A stretch of 64,000 bases of DNA from Chrysogorgia sp. JL179-B06 (GCA_035772405.1 JAYKKM010000254.1:1-64000), one strand, 5' to 3'; shown: positions 42,404 to 55,164, counted from the stretch's first letter. A program made the numbers and translations. Notes: a model not told the origin generated them from the letters alone.

Positions 42404-45400
42404 ATGCAAAATATGGAGGAGCTTCAATGTTATAGAAGGTTCACTGATAAAGAAAAAATCGAAAGAGCACAGCGCCTAGCAAGTGCAACAGTGCCAGAGA
42501 CATCTGAACCTAGTGGGAATAGAACTGGTGAGCCTGCTGCGAAAAAACCTAGACAACTACGAAAAAGATCTGAACCACATCATGGCTGTGAGACTGCAGG
42601 GTCATCATCAACCCCTGTCCTACCAAGAATATGCCTCATCTGCAAAAAGAAAGAAACTCATATACACGTGCCCGGTAAGTGAACAATAATTTTAAATTAC
42701 TTTGCAGTTCTGTTAAGGCCTTAAAGGGCAAAATATGTTGAGTATCTTTGCAGTCTTCTATAAATACCATGGCTGAGATCCTCACTGAAAACTATTATGT
42801 TGGAGTATATGCTTGTACATTGAGACAAGATTTTTGAGCTTCTTATATATTTTTTTACAGAAAGCCAAAAAAAGAAAGCCTCAAAATCTCACACAAAGTC
42901 AGACCTTTGATGGTGGGAAGTTGAGACAGGCTGCTGAAATAAAAAAGGATGAGACAATTCTACTACATATCAGGGACAAAGATTGTGTTGCTATACAGGC
43001 ATGCTACCACAGGAACTGCTATATACAGTATACAAACTTCCTCAACTATGAACGAGTGAAAGAGAAAACATTGCTCTATGAGGAATCATATACATACTTT
43101 TGTCAAGAAATTGTAGAGAAAAGAATTATCAATGACAAGCAAATCATGTTCATGAGCAGCCTTTTTAAAGAATTTCTTAAGGTGGTTTTGGACAAGGAAG
43201 AGTTGGATGCCTCAAATTATAGGTGAGTGCGACTTATTGTTAAAAGCAGTTATAAATGAAATAATAATGTAAGTGGATTGATATATTCCTCAGTACAAAA
43301 AAAGAAGAAGAAAAGTAGTATGCTAATTGCTATCATGTTTAAATAAATGCTTTATTATTTATTATAATTATAGACAACACCGTTTGAAGACAAGATTGAA
43401 GAATACCTACCCACAATTGGTCTTCCATAAGTCTGGTATATCGAACATAATAGTTTTCAGTGAGGATCTCAGCATGGGTGATATTGCTGAAGAAAGCATG
43501 ACAATACAATCTAATACAGAGAGTGAAAGCGAGGAAGAAGATGACATAGAAATTCCCACCCCAACAAGCAGGAAGCAAATGATGAGGAAGCACAACTGAG
43601 GACCTTGTTCCATGCTGCTATGATGCTCCAATGTAAAATTAAAGAATGTACCAATTTTTACCAAAATTGGCCTCCAACACAATCTGAATTAACTACCAAT
43701 AATGCTGAAAAAATGGTTCCCCCGCTCCTAGCAGTATTCCTTACTTGGCTTCTTGGGTTTTCAAATGATGTAAGCATTAATGCATGTCACAAGATCACAG
43801 AGAAAGAACATTTAAAGGTTCTTTCTATTGCCCAAGACATAATATATGTCAATTCAAATGGTAGAAGACAAACTCCCAAATCGTTATGTCTGGGCATGGC
43901 AGTAAGACAAATAACAGGATCATATCAATTAACAAGGATCTTAAACGGATTCGGAAATTCAGTTTCCCATTCAGCAGTACTGTCTTTAGACACGGCACTT
44001 GCCTCTCAAACTCTATGCAGTAATGTTGTTATACCAGAAGGGATTATCCCAAACAAATTCACTATGATGGTATGGGATAACATAGATTTCCTGGAGGAAA
44101 CACCAACAGGAGGAGGGACTACCCACATGGCAAATGGTATTATTATCCAACATACAAGTGATATTGAGCATCTGCCAACTCAACAGACTAGATCCACTTC
44201 CATTAAGAAATTAGTCCGATCATTAAAAGCCCCACCACAAGAGTTGCACAACTACATTCTAGGGAATAGAGAATCTCCGAAATTGTATGCAATTACCAAT
44301 TCAATTGATGGCGGTGTGGATACAAGTCTGGCCACATATGGTACACTACTCTACTCAAGTATGATGCTGGATTTTGCATATATCATCTGCAAATACTACT
44401 GTGATGAATTATCAACATGTCTTCCCGGTTGGACAGGGTTTAACACGCTGCTTACTGAAACCCCTTCTAGGATATCCAAGATTGGTTATCTTCCTGTCGT
44501 GGATGCACCAGTGACTGATATCTCAACAATCTACACTATCTTGAGGAGGAGTGCCGACATTACCAATCAGTTGCAACTCCAGTATGCTGTGCTAATCTTT
44601 GATGAAGCTGTTTATGCCAAGGCTCAGCAAGTACGATGGAAATGTGATGAATTTCTTTCTAAGTTCATTTTTTGTCTGGGGGAATTTCATGCCTGTATGT
44701 CATATGTTACAGCAATGTCATGTCGTTTTCGTGATGCAGGTTTACAGGTTAGCATTTATCTGTTCTTGCTTTACAATGTCGTACGTATGAGGGAGTTAGC
44801 CTACCTACCATATTGCTTTATTTTGGTCACTATTTTTCTCCAGTCCTAGGACGGGTTGAAAAATATTTGCATACTAGGACCGGATCAAAATTAATCCACT
44901 GGCTATAAATGGATCTCATTCATACTGTATATGAAAGACATTGAGATTATTAATATATAATATTAAAAAATCTTAATTGTAGGATATCCTAGTTGAATCT
45001 GAAACTCTGGCACAAGGATCTCTCAATGGAGTATTTAGTGGTAAGCACTATAACCGCTGTATACGTGCTCACAAGTTGGTTTTTGAAGCTATGGAAAGGC
45101 TCAGGTTTGAAGCATTTCTTGACACACAGTCTAATGCAGAAAAGGGAGAAGTGATTGGTTTTGCAAAAGATTACCAAAGTAACTTGGATAAAGATAATGT
45201 TGACAGTTATGAAGGGGATGTAATATTAAGCAGCATAGCAACTAGGTAAAGTTCGTTTTACAAATTTAAATTCACTTTATACTTACAAGCTAATCACAAG
45301 TGCGCTTGTGATCATGAAACATTGTGGAATGGTTATTCCAAAGACGATAATTGGATAATTACTTTTCCAAATGCTATGGGGAGTATGACCACAAATAAAC

Positions 45401-48192
45401 TTGATGGTAAACAGGGGCAGTGCTAGACCTTTTTTTGGGGGGTGTATCTCACAAATTTGCTCACCCCCACTACCAATTTGCGGATCCTCATCCCCCACCC
45501 GTCTTACCAAAAAATATTTGTAATCACCCAAGTTCCACTCCTGATGGCAAAATCCTATTTCTTGCAGATACGAGACATTTGTTGAACATGAAAATGAAAG
45601 AAGTGCAACATTTGCATTTTGGTCATCATACATTGATATGGTGCAGCTGTTACTAACATTTATCAGAGCAACAAGGACAACAGATTGGAATCTTCACCTA
45701 TCAGCAGTGAGAGCAATGCTTCCATGGTACTTTGCCTATGATCGCATAAACTATTCTCGATATATGTCAGCATACTGGCTGGAAATTATTTGCTTGGATA
45801 AGACCCATCCAGGTAATTAACTAACTCGATCCTTTTGCTACTGTACCATCTACAAAAAAAATCAATTGGATTATAATTGGAATATTTATTCCTGTGGGAA
45901 GTTGGGCTAATTTTCAATTACTGTACATACTTTTAGGTGCTTCACATGAAATGAGTTCACAGTGGACTGTTCAAAGGCAACAAAACTATGGCTTTTCATC
46001 AATTGCTTCTGACCAAACTATTGAACAAACTTGCAACCGTGATTCTAAAACCAAGGGTGGTATTGTGGGAATGACTCAAAATAGAGGAGCAATTCATAGA
46101 TGGGTCCTTGCTCAAGCTGACAGAAGTGCAATAACCAGAAAGTGCAAATTAATGGCTGGTGTAGCAGAGGAGCAAAGGTATATTAATAAATACAGTATTT
46201 AAAAAATGTAAATCATCCTTGGGTTAATTGTGCCATGCCAGCCTGTAACACAGATCAGGAAAAGGCTATGAGGTGCTGTACCCAAAATGGATTTGATGAA
46301 AACTGTGGCCAATATATATATATATATATATACGTGTACATGCAGGTATTGTATGGAAAATTTCATTCACATATACTGAACTGCATGACTGCATATTGCT
46401 TTTTAGGAAGCGTAAAGATCAAGATAAAACAATCTGCAATACCCATGAAAAGTCAGTGAAACAAATCATGGACACAATTTCCTCAATGTCAAACCCATTC
46501 AGTCCAGAAAGTCCAACTGAATTGGTAAACATATGCAGTGGAGTTGTAACAGATGATCAGACAGCAGCTGACTTGCAGAATGCATATCTGAAAGGAGATG
46601 AAAAAGTTGAGGATTATTTACACACAAAAATCTTATGTGAAGAACCAGACATTTTTGCTAAGATCAAGACAATGAGACTACGTACATTCAAGTCTATGGT
46701 GAAACCAAAAACTACCAAAACAGCTTCTGGCCAGTTTGTTGTGATCAAAAATGATTGTCGATTCTGGGCAAGACTTCTGCTGATAGCCAAAAATCGAGAT
46801 GTTGACCTTCAACTTCTATTCAGCTATTCTCTCAGACCATTTCCAAGGGCACTGGCAACTGACTCTGGTGGTCTCAACAAAACATGCAAGTCCAAACTAC
46901 TTCATGTGCTGGAAGATGAGGCTGGAAAACCACTAATTGAACAAATCCCATTAAACAGTACCACTATAATTGATGGAATGGCCCTACTGCAAATGCTGAG
47001 AGCAAAAGATATTCCCATGACATTTGGCAAGTTAGCAGACAGTATTTTGAAGAACGTTATTGGCATTGCAGTGTACAATAAATCAGCTCGTATAGACTTT
47101 GTTACAGACAGATATCCCACAGTTAGCACCAAAAATGCTGAAAGATTAAACAGAGGAGCCGCTGGTACATATGCTGTTTCAATCCTCAGCGAGCAACAAA
47201 AGTTACCAAAACAGTGGAAAAAGTTTCTGAGCATGGGCAGCAATAAAGAAGGGTTGGTAGATTTTCTGGTGAAGCAATGGAGAAAGGTCCCTGGTTCAGC
47301 ACTACTTTTACTTCCAGGACCAAATGGGTAACTGCACCCAGACTCACTTTTTATAGGTGAGAAAGCTATAATTATCCATTTCAACATTTCAAGCCTTTTC
47401 CTTAAAGGCCAGGGGCCTATGCTCAAAACATTGAAATACTTTTCTATAGTTACAGGCTGTAAGATCAATACAATTATTTGCTAAATATTATTAGATATGT
47501 GCTACTTAAACACACTAGTTAAGTGTTTTATATATTTTAATAAATATAATTTTTATCTAGGATCTGACTCAACAAGTGCTTTCTTTGGTAAGGGCAAAGC
47601 ACGGTCACTTGGAGTGGCCAGAAGCAAAAATGAATTTTGCCAAGCTTTTGAGACACTTGGAGAAGACATACATGTGCCAGACAATATCACCACTCTCCTG
47701 GAGCAATATGTTTGCTGCCTTTATGGTCAACAAGATGCTACTGATGTCAACATTGCCCGTTACAGGATGTTCAAACTTGGAAAGGTTACCGAGGAATCAC
47801 TACCACCCAACTCGGACAGTTTAGAACAGCACATTCTGAGAGTGAACTTTGAGAGCTACATACGCAAGCATTCTACCATTCCTATTCTAGCAGCACCATC
47901 ACCTGTGGGCTATGGTTGGAAACTTGAGTCAGATGAATTAGCAATTACCTGGGGGACACTAGAGCCTGCTCCTGACAGTATTTTAGAATATGTTTGTTGC
48001 AAATGCAAAAAGGGTTGCCAAACAAGAAGGTGTTCATGTCACAAAGCAAACCTCAAATGTACAGAACTTTGTCAATGCAATAGCTGTGAGAATGCAGAAG
48101 AGCAAGAACTTAATGAAATGGAATCAGAGTTAATTGATGGTGAAATTGGTGATGAAGAAATGCAGGACTGTGATGATGATGAATATGTATAG
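42404..48192 (+). CDS. Candidate transposase gene, eight exons, C-terminal CXC domain
   Basis: Exons: 42404-42674, 42865-43222, 43374-44747, 44983-45245, 45568-45812, 45937-46177, 46407-47331, 47561-48192. GT/AG ends and phases agree at the first six junctions. There is one frameshift near 43570. The junction after exon 7 does not join in phase. The protein (about 1300 aa) has an N-terminal CLIC motif, IRDKDCVAIQACYHRNCY, VWDNIDFLEETPTGGGTTHM, AVLIFDEAVYAK, LGEFHACMS, FIRATRTTDWNLHLSAVRAM, DSKTKGGIVGMTQNRGA, FVTDRYPTVSTKNAERL, SDSTSAFFGKGKARSLG, and at the end a tesmin/TSO1-like cluster CKCKKGCQTRRCSCH and CTELCQCNSC (DNA-binding). I know similar uncharacterised multi-copy proteins in cnidarians. 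The DN, FDE and EFH acidic motifs are candidates for a DDE-type core, unproven. Confidence 0.7.
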
Positions 48193-48511
48193 CAATTTAA
48201 ATCTACAGCAGAGGGGTGAGTATTCTAATCAGATATTTACTTGTTTATTGTAGATATTCAAAAGATTCAGAAGATGTATTTCGTACGTCAAAGCTTGAGA
48301 ATGTTATGTAGAGTATAGCACCAGTTAAAGTTTCGATATATTTTGTTCTTGACTTGCCTGATCAATAAGAAATTCACATTCAGTTCATACTCTTGGAAGG
48401 CTAGATGTTGCTATTAAATATCTCAACACACATATCAGCATGATCGCAGCCATATATATTAGTGAGATATACAGAAAATCGAAGGGAATATCGTGTATTT
48501 ACCTCCATTAC

Positions 48512-48820
48512 AAAATCACATTGCCCAAAAGGAACCGGAAATTACGTTTTAGCATGACACCATTGTGACACTATACGGCGCGTGAAGACTGCGTATTAGG
48601 AATGAGCCTTTTGAGGTATGTTATTTTATTTTTAAGCGATTTCGAAACCTGTAATTTTGAAGATTTTGATCGCGAAATTCTCAGAAACTATAGGAGGAAA
48701 TGGCAGGAACTTTTTAGATTTGGATTCAGCGTGCTTTACTCTACCAGAATATGTGAAGTTCCTTTAGATTGGAAACATGTGCTAGTGAAGTGAAGCTTTT
48801 CGACCCTCAGCCGACGGCCT
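48512..48820 (-). repeat. Right TIR of the 6.75-kb element
   Basis: Inverted copy of 42070-42378, ending CCGACGGCCT at 48820. Confidence 0.85.
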
Positions 48821-49720
48821 ATCAAGCTTGAATTCTTAGTGGGGTATATATACCCTAGGAATCTAGGATTATACAACTTTGTAAGGGGTTTAATTGGAGT
48901 GGGATTATAACCAGTTGGGGTTATAACCAGAAGGGTTTCAAAATCCATAACAGGCAAGCTGTTGGCACTTTATTAGATCAAATTTTCGCATTATAGTCTT
49001 AAACCTGCTACAACACAAGTTATGTAGCTCATGCCTCAAAATTATAATAATTTCATTATTTAAGTCTTTCCCAAATTGTGGGTGACGGAAAGTGCGGTTT
49101 TCTAGAGGTAAGGGCCTCTCATGTCGCAGCCGGGCTTCCCCATGGTGAAGTGACAGAGAGATGCGAAGATCAGGCTGAAGGTAAGGGATAGGAATAGATA
49201 GGAATTATGATTACAATTTGGTTTTGTAATGCCAACTCTTATCCAAGTTTGATCCTGGTTAAATTAACCAATCACAACACGTTTTTCTACAATAAACTTT
49301 TTCTATAATGTTTTCCATTTTTGTCTTTTTATGATTAGGATGAAATCACAAAGACAAAGAACACCAATTACTTCCCGAATTTCATCGTTTTTCAGGGGTC
49401 TAAATTTAGTCTCGGATTGCCGAAACGTTTATTGTTTTCAATGGAAAACTGTTATCAAATTGTCTCCAACATATGCAAACAATTGTTATTATAACCTGGT
49501 TTGGTGTTTTTCGAGATTGATCATACCCTGGATTCTTCAAGGGAGGTGATGTGGGGATGTGGGAACCTTTGCGGTTCTCAGTTATTCGATTCTCAGTCAA
49601 ACACACTGTGGTGTACAAGAATAAATTGGGCACTATATAGTCCTTGTCATTATAATAAATGTATTTAATATGTAGATATCGATGAAATGCTAGGTTTTTC
49701 CTATTTAGAAGAAGTGGTAT
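48821..49720. other. Gap right of the TIR element
   Basis: No conserved ORF. Several G-rich (GGGGTT-like) words occur near 48880-48935. Nothing else was identified. Confidence 0.3.
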
Positions 49721-49721
49721 T

Positions 49722-50165
49722 TATTTGTTTATTTATTTTAAAATCTTTATACATGGTAACTAATCAACCTTCAATCAATCTAAGTACAATTTAAAAAATG
49801 GTTGCTTTTCATTAGGTCGTGTTGTATATGTTATGTATAAAAATGACTAAAAGGCTAAAGTATTACAAATTATTTACAAAATATCTATAAAAAATCAATA
49901 TCAATATATAGTGGTGTTATCAAATTGCTATTAATTACTTTTTTCTTAGTCAAACTAGGGAGCTTGTTCCAGACTTTAGCTGCCACGTAACCAAAACTTA
50001 TCTTCATAGCATTGGTTTTTGGTTGAGACAACATCAGCATATTGTTATTACTTCTTAGGTTGTAGTTAGTATTATTCGAAATTTCGAACATAGAAGTAAT
50101 ATTAGGAGGACATTTGTTGTTTAAAGCCTTGCTTACATACGTTTTGAATGACAGAATCGTCATTT
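49722..50165 (-). pseudogene. LINE C-terminal fragment (CR1-like), 5'-truncated
   Basis: The minus strand reads NITSMFEISNNTNYNLRSNN, KTNAMKISFGYVAAKVWNKL and PSLTKKK, the usual end of a CR1-like ORF2. The 3' UTR ends at an (AATAAATA)n-like tail near 49722-49740. No upstream RT is present. Confidence 0.75.
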
Positions 50166-52480
50166 TCAATCTTGTTCTTGTTCTTCTATTGTTTTCATAG
50201 TACTAAGACTTCATATACTAAGATACTAAGACTTCATCGTCCGATTCAGACTGTACATGATTTATTGCTTAATTTACTAAATTTGTTCAATTTTTGCTGC
50301 TTTTCAAAATTTCCTATCATTGTTCGGCTTGTTCCTTTGTAATGAAAATGGTTGGCAAAATCCGTAATCTGGACCGGTCCATTACCGGGAAATAACGGAT
50401 CGGCACGTGACGTGTCTCAGTCAATCAGAGCACGCAATTTAACCGGAAGTAGCTTGTGCCATATAATAATAACTACTTAATGACAAGAGTGAGGTCTTTA
50501 TGGTAAAATATCTAACCAGGATCTTGCTATAGTGCCCGAGCACTAGCGCCAAAGGTTTGGTATTTTATTGTAAAGACTGAACAGTCGAGGTTAAGACGTC
50601 CAGTATATGGCACTTTTTATTATTATATGAAATCAATGTTGTATTTCGTGGTCATCAGTGTCAAAACACCGGACTAACATTATTTTCTATTGTTTCTTTC
50701 TTGTCTGGATAATAAAATTTACTTTTATAATGTTTATTGTTCATCATCGTTGATTTAATTTATTTTCATCGTTTTGAGCCAATAATTCTCTTATTAGGAT
50801 TTTGTGTTTGTTCCGATAATCACAGGGCATTAGCCAGTGAAATATCACCTTTATCAACCTTGTGATTACAATAATAAAGATCAATAATTGTTTTTCTAAC
50901 AAACAGTATATTAACTATTAATAATACTGTGCTTTATAAGCAAGCAATCTAAAATCCTGCACAGCATTAAACTTGTATCATGCATTATGCTACTGTTTTA
51001 TTTAATATGATACATAATTATATAAAACTTTGCTCGTATTTGTGTTTTTCTCTGAACTTGCCCATCTCAATATCATTTAGCAAGTCATTTCTAGTCATTT
51101 AGCAAGTCATTTCTAGTCGGAACACATACTTCACTTCCTTTGCAATAGAAGGTAAAGGCATGTCTCATAAATTTCAGCTATACTTATTCTTTCTTACAGT
51201 ACACATTTACATAGTTTTGAGTATACATGAGGTGTAGCAGTCCAATTCTTTTTTATTTTTTTTTGGGGGGGGAAAACGTATTTTTGCCCAAAAAGAGCAG
51301 AAAATTAGCAATAGTATATTCTCAAGGATTAAAGATGAAACTGAGGAAAATTGTATGTGTATATTTTTGAAGAAATTAAACAGAAACACAGTTTATACTC
51401 CCTAATTCAAGACAGGACAGCAACACGAAGATAAAATTGATCGTATGAATGACTACTTTAGTTTCAACGAGCTTTCAGATACGATGAGCTTTCTGGCTTT
51501 TGATATGTCAAATTAATATTCATGCCATTTCGCCCTCAATGACTTAATTTTGTGTGTGCGTTCAATGTTAAGAATAGGCAGGTTGTGTAACATGTCTTGT
51601 CCCATATCGTACTTCACAAAAAATTGCAAATTCAAAAACTATTTATCATAAAAATAGTTCAACATATGAATTTTGCTAAAACATTTCATGGCGATAATGC
51701 TCAAAATAATTGCGCGAAATTGCCCGGCAAATGTGCGCGCATTTTATACAAAAAAATTATTTGAAGAGCAATCCCTCCGTTTCGTAGTACGCCAATAGTT
51801 TTGATATGAACTTACAGAAGTGGAAAGAAGACGAGCTGGCTTACAAGTTTGTCAGCTTTATGCTAAACGTATCGGGGAATTTAAATAAACTAAATACAAT
51901 ATATGTACATTAATCGATGCATGCGAGATTAATTACAAAAGTACGAGGTTAACAGATATAACATATTGTCAAGGGCGTTTATGACAAATTTTCCATGATA
52001 GGGATTGAGGAAGTTACTGATGAGATTCAAAATAATGAAGAGCCTGTTAATAAATGGAGGAAAGTGATTCGTTTCACTTCTTAATGACTTTTATACTTTG
52101 GCAAAGTAAATGTTTAGTCCAACAACTTGTAACAATTAACTGATCATGAAACAAATGTTTTATATTTTTTCATTAAATCTTTGGTTTATTGTTTTTCTTA
52201 AGAGATGAAATGAACAACGAATTTAAAAGTAGTAAGAAGCATTGTAAGTATAATTCAGAATTCCACAAACATTCTACACAATAATAATAAGTAGAGGTAA
52301 TCATATGATATCGAGTGTAATCAAGGATTTACACTGAGTGATATTTTCAAATCCTTAATTGTACGAGCAAAATCATGATGTATGACAAAATCTGAAGGTT
52401 TGTTATAAAAAAAGTAGAGTGCTGCGTAGACAATGTTTTGGATATATAGCAAAGTGAAAAGGTGGTGAACTGCCAAGATT
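50166..52480. other. Long gene-poor AT-rich stretch
   Basis: No known domain. A short direct repeat, AGCAAGTCATTTCTAGTC, occurs twice at about 51080-51118. A short ORF-like run near 51980-52083 (DEIQNNEEPVNKWRKVIRF) looks protein-like but is too short to call. Confidence 0.35.
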
Positions 52481-52486
52481 TTTAGT

Positions 52487-52530
52487 GACGAAATACTGAC
52501 GTTTCGAGCACAGCTCTTCATCAGAGTGAG
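52487..52530 (-). ncRNA. Hammerhead-ribozyme-like core
   Basis: The minus strand gives CTGATGA (52518-52524), a perfect 4-bp stem II GAGC-TGT-GCTC (52506-52516, plus one unpaired A), then GAAA (52502-52505), then a possible 3-bp stem III ACG...CGT followed by C, i.e. the CGTC cleavage context at 52487-52490. This layout with a minimal stem III is that described for hammerheads in Penelope-like retroelements. Stem I pairing is poor in this copy, so activity is doubtful. No Penelope RT was found next to it. Confidence 0.5.
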
Positions 52531-52756
52531 AGATGAAATAAAATAAATAGGGCTTATATATATATATGCCAAAAGGGTGTCACAAGTAGAAAGTAGCCAA
52601 TCAAATACACAGGAGATAAAGAAACTCATAATTAATGAGATGCAAAAAGTTAAATCATTTGCTATTTTTTACAGTCGATCAGCAAACAGACTAAGGGGGA
52701 AGGAGAAATGACAGGTCCAATATTCAAGGGGATTAGGCGATAGTAAAGCAGTGTAA

Positions 52757-54060
52757 CATGCTGACAAGCATATTCCTGTTATTATTAAGAAAATTATTGG
52801 TAAAGAAACACGTTGGCTTTCCTCAAAAATAAAATCCCTCATGCATACGCGGGATTATTATCTTCGAAAAGCCCGTACAAATAATACTGAATTATATTGG
52901 AGTTCATACAGAAAACTCAGAAACACTATCACAACAGAAATTAGAAAGGCTAAATCAAGATTTAATAAGAATCTCTTAGAGGATAATATGGATAACCCTA
53001 ACAAATTCTGGAAAACTATTAAAAGAGTTTCATCTTACGATAAAACCACCAAGTCAAATCCACCTATCCGACTTAAGTATAATGAAAGTGTTACTGAGAC
53101 AGATGCTGTTTTCAGATCATTTTTTAGTGGAATTGCAGAAAGAATTTCGAAAGATTTTTATAAACTGCATCCAACCTTAGTCACCTTGCCCCTGGCTGTT
53201 TATTTACTTCAAATAATGTCGGATCAAATGTATTCAATTTCAAGGTAATTGAGACATCTAACATTTATAAAAGTCTTCGAACATTGAAAATTGCTAAGGC
53301 TATTGGTTTGGACGGTATTGCAACAAAGCTCTTGAGAGATTCAGCATCAGTTATTGCTCCATCAATAACCTCTTTGCTGAATCTTTCTTTAGCTACATCG
53401 ACAGTTCCAAACGACTGGAAGATAGCCAGGATCATCCGAATTTATAAAGGTAAATCAAGAAATGATCCAAGTAACTACCGACCCATCTCAATCCTGTCAA
53501 CGCTGTCTAAAATACTCGAAAGGGAAGTACATACTCAGCTAAGCACCTATCTGGAAAATTCAAATGAAATTTCAGAAAACAATATGGTTTCTGTAAGAAG
53601 TATTCTTGTCCTACAGCTATCACTCTTATATCTGATTTCATTAGGAGAAATTCTGATGCAAGGCTACTAACAGGAGCTGTTTTTCTTGATGTTCAAAAAG
53701 CCTTTGACACAGTTTTGCATTCAAAGTTACTTCACAAATTGCAAAATGTTGGAGTCCATAATAATGAACTTAACTGGTTTAAGAATGATTTATCAGAACG
53801 ACAAATACGTGTGAGTGTAAATGGATCATTATCTTAATCATTTCCGGTCCATTCAGGAGTGCCACAGGGATCTATTTTGGGTCCTTTGCTTTTTATGCAC
53901 ATGAATGATCTATATCGTACACTGCTATTAAATCCAATCTCTTAATGTATGCTGATGATACCATGATCTACTTCACTACAAAGGATGTTGCTGAAATTAC
54001 CTATGACATAAAGTCCTCTGTGGTTTATAAGTACCTCGGTGTTTAACTCGATAGTAGAGT
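52757..54060 (+). mobile_element. LINE F (CR1-like), 5'-truncated, part 1
   Basis: Starts in the linker (ADKHIPVIIKKIIGKETRWL) and goes on to NNTELYWSSYRKLRNTI, PNKFWKTIKRV, then RT blocks LKIAKAIGLDGIATKLLRDS, PSNYRPISILSTLSKILERE, TGAVFLDVQKAFDTVLHSKL (motif A), HSGVPQGSILGPLLF (motif B) and MYADDTMIYFTT (as motif C). An internal deletion joins ITYDIKSS to VVYKYLGV. Four or more frameshifts. LINE G interrupts it at about 54060, and it resumes at 57447. Confidence 0.85.
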
Positions 54061-54066
54061 TTAAAG

Positions 54067-54486
54067 ATGGCGGTTTGGTTGCTCTTTCCATGCTCCTGTC
54101 AATTTCTCTTGTTATTGGTTCTTCATCTGATATATTTCAATAATATTAACCATGAGGTACAACTAAATGCTGTTGGTGTGATTAAAGTGACTTCTACGCC
54201 TTTACGAAGTAGAAGATTCAATACTTCAAGGATTGTCTACTATACGAACTCTGTCGCCAGCTTCCAACTTGAACGAATTAAACAAAGTGGGGATGTAAAT
54301 CCGAACCCGGGTCCAACCAGCTTAAATAACCATCAGACCAACGAGGATGCAAGCGATATCATTTCAGGAAATGGTCTTAAGATTGCGCAATGGAATGTGA
54401 ATAATCTAACAGACACCAAACTTGAACAGATTAAACTATTATGTGTTGTTTCTTGTAGAAACCTTCCTCAAGCCAACGAAGCCTGA
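54067..54486 (+). pseudogene. LINE G N-terminal region with 2A-like motif, endonuclease start
   Basis: MAVWLLFPCSCQFLLLLVLH is strongly hydrophobic and signal-like. DVNPNPGP follows at 54292-54315 (residues 76-83), then the start of the endonuclease (LKIAQWNVNNLTDTKLEQIK). The frame shifts near 54450. Confidence 0.75.
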
Positions 54487-55018
54487 TAGTGTGCTAAAAA
54501 TACCTGGTTACACTTTATTCAGGAAGGATAGGGATGGTTCGATGAAAGGTGGGGGAATACTTGCTTATGTTACCGATGATATCGGGGTCTACAGAATCAC
54601 TAGTCTAGAGGAAAGTGGCGTCGAAACGCTCTGGCTACAAATTAACCCGTATAAATCGAAGCGGCAAATTCTTGTTCGAGCTGTATATCGCCCGCCTTCA
54701 ACAACAGTGGATATAGATGCTAAACTTGAATTAAATATTGAAGCAGCATATCTCAGAAATCAAGAAATGCACATATTAGGAGACTTCAATATAAATTATC
54801 TCGATCAAACAACATACAAGAAACATCGACTAGTGAAAGTTCTGGAGAGCCTAAGCTTGAACCAAATCGTTAATGTGATTACGCGTCCTGTTAGTTCCAC
54901 ATGCTTAGATCATGTTTACACTACTCATCCTGCTTATATCGCTAATATAACAGTGCCAAATATAGGACTCGCGGACCATCTTCCAGTTTTTATTAGGCGG
55001 AAATATTGTAGAATATAG
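54422..55018 (+). pseudogene. LINE G endonuclease
   Basis: Carries VETFLKP, MKGGGILAYVTDDIGV, HILGDFNINYLDQTTYKK, STCLDHVYTTHP and GLADHLPVF. GDFN and the final D-H pair are present, as expected of EEP nucleases. The catalytic Glu is in VETF. Stop at 55016-55018, with linker following in another frame. Confidence 0.8.
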
Positions 55019-55164
55019 AAAAGTTCAAAGCATACCACCATTGAATATCGTGACTTCAAGAAATTAAACAATAATGAGCTGCTGCACGACCTGGAAAATG
55101 CCCCATGGGATGATGTATTTGAATCAAATAATGTTCTGTAGAAGTTCTTTGTTCTGTAGAAATC

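Larger units (their letters stand above)
42070..48820 (+). mobile_element. 6.75-kb DNA-transposon-like unit with about 300-bp TIRs
   Basis: Left arm 42070-42378 and right arm 48512-48820 are inverted repeats beginning AGGCCGTCGGCTGAGGG and running about 300 bp with scattered differences. Between them lies one eight-exon gene on the plus strand, 42404-48192. This layout is that of an autonomous cut-and-paste transposon. No obvious target duplication is seen outside the arms (left flank TATTCAC, right flank ATCAAGC). The right TIR also contains a spurious short ORF. Confidence 0.8.

Noticed and set aside
46902..47468. 188-aa minus-strand ORF
   Set aside because: Antisense of exon 7 of the TIR-element gene.
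48602..48793. Plus ORF of 63 aa in the right TIR
   Set aside because: The same sequence is found inverted in the left TIR; it is terminal-repeat DNA and not a gene.
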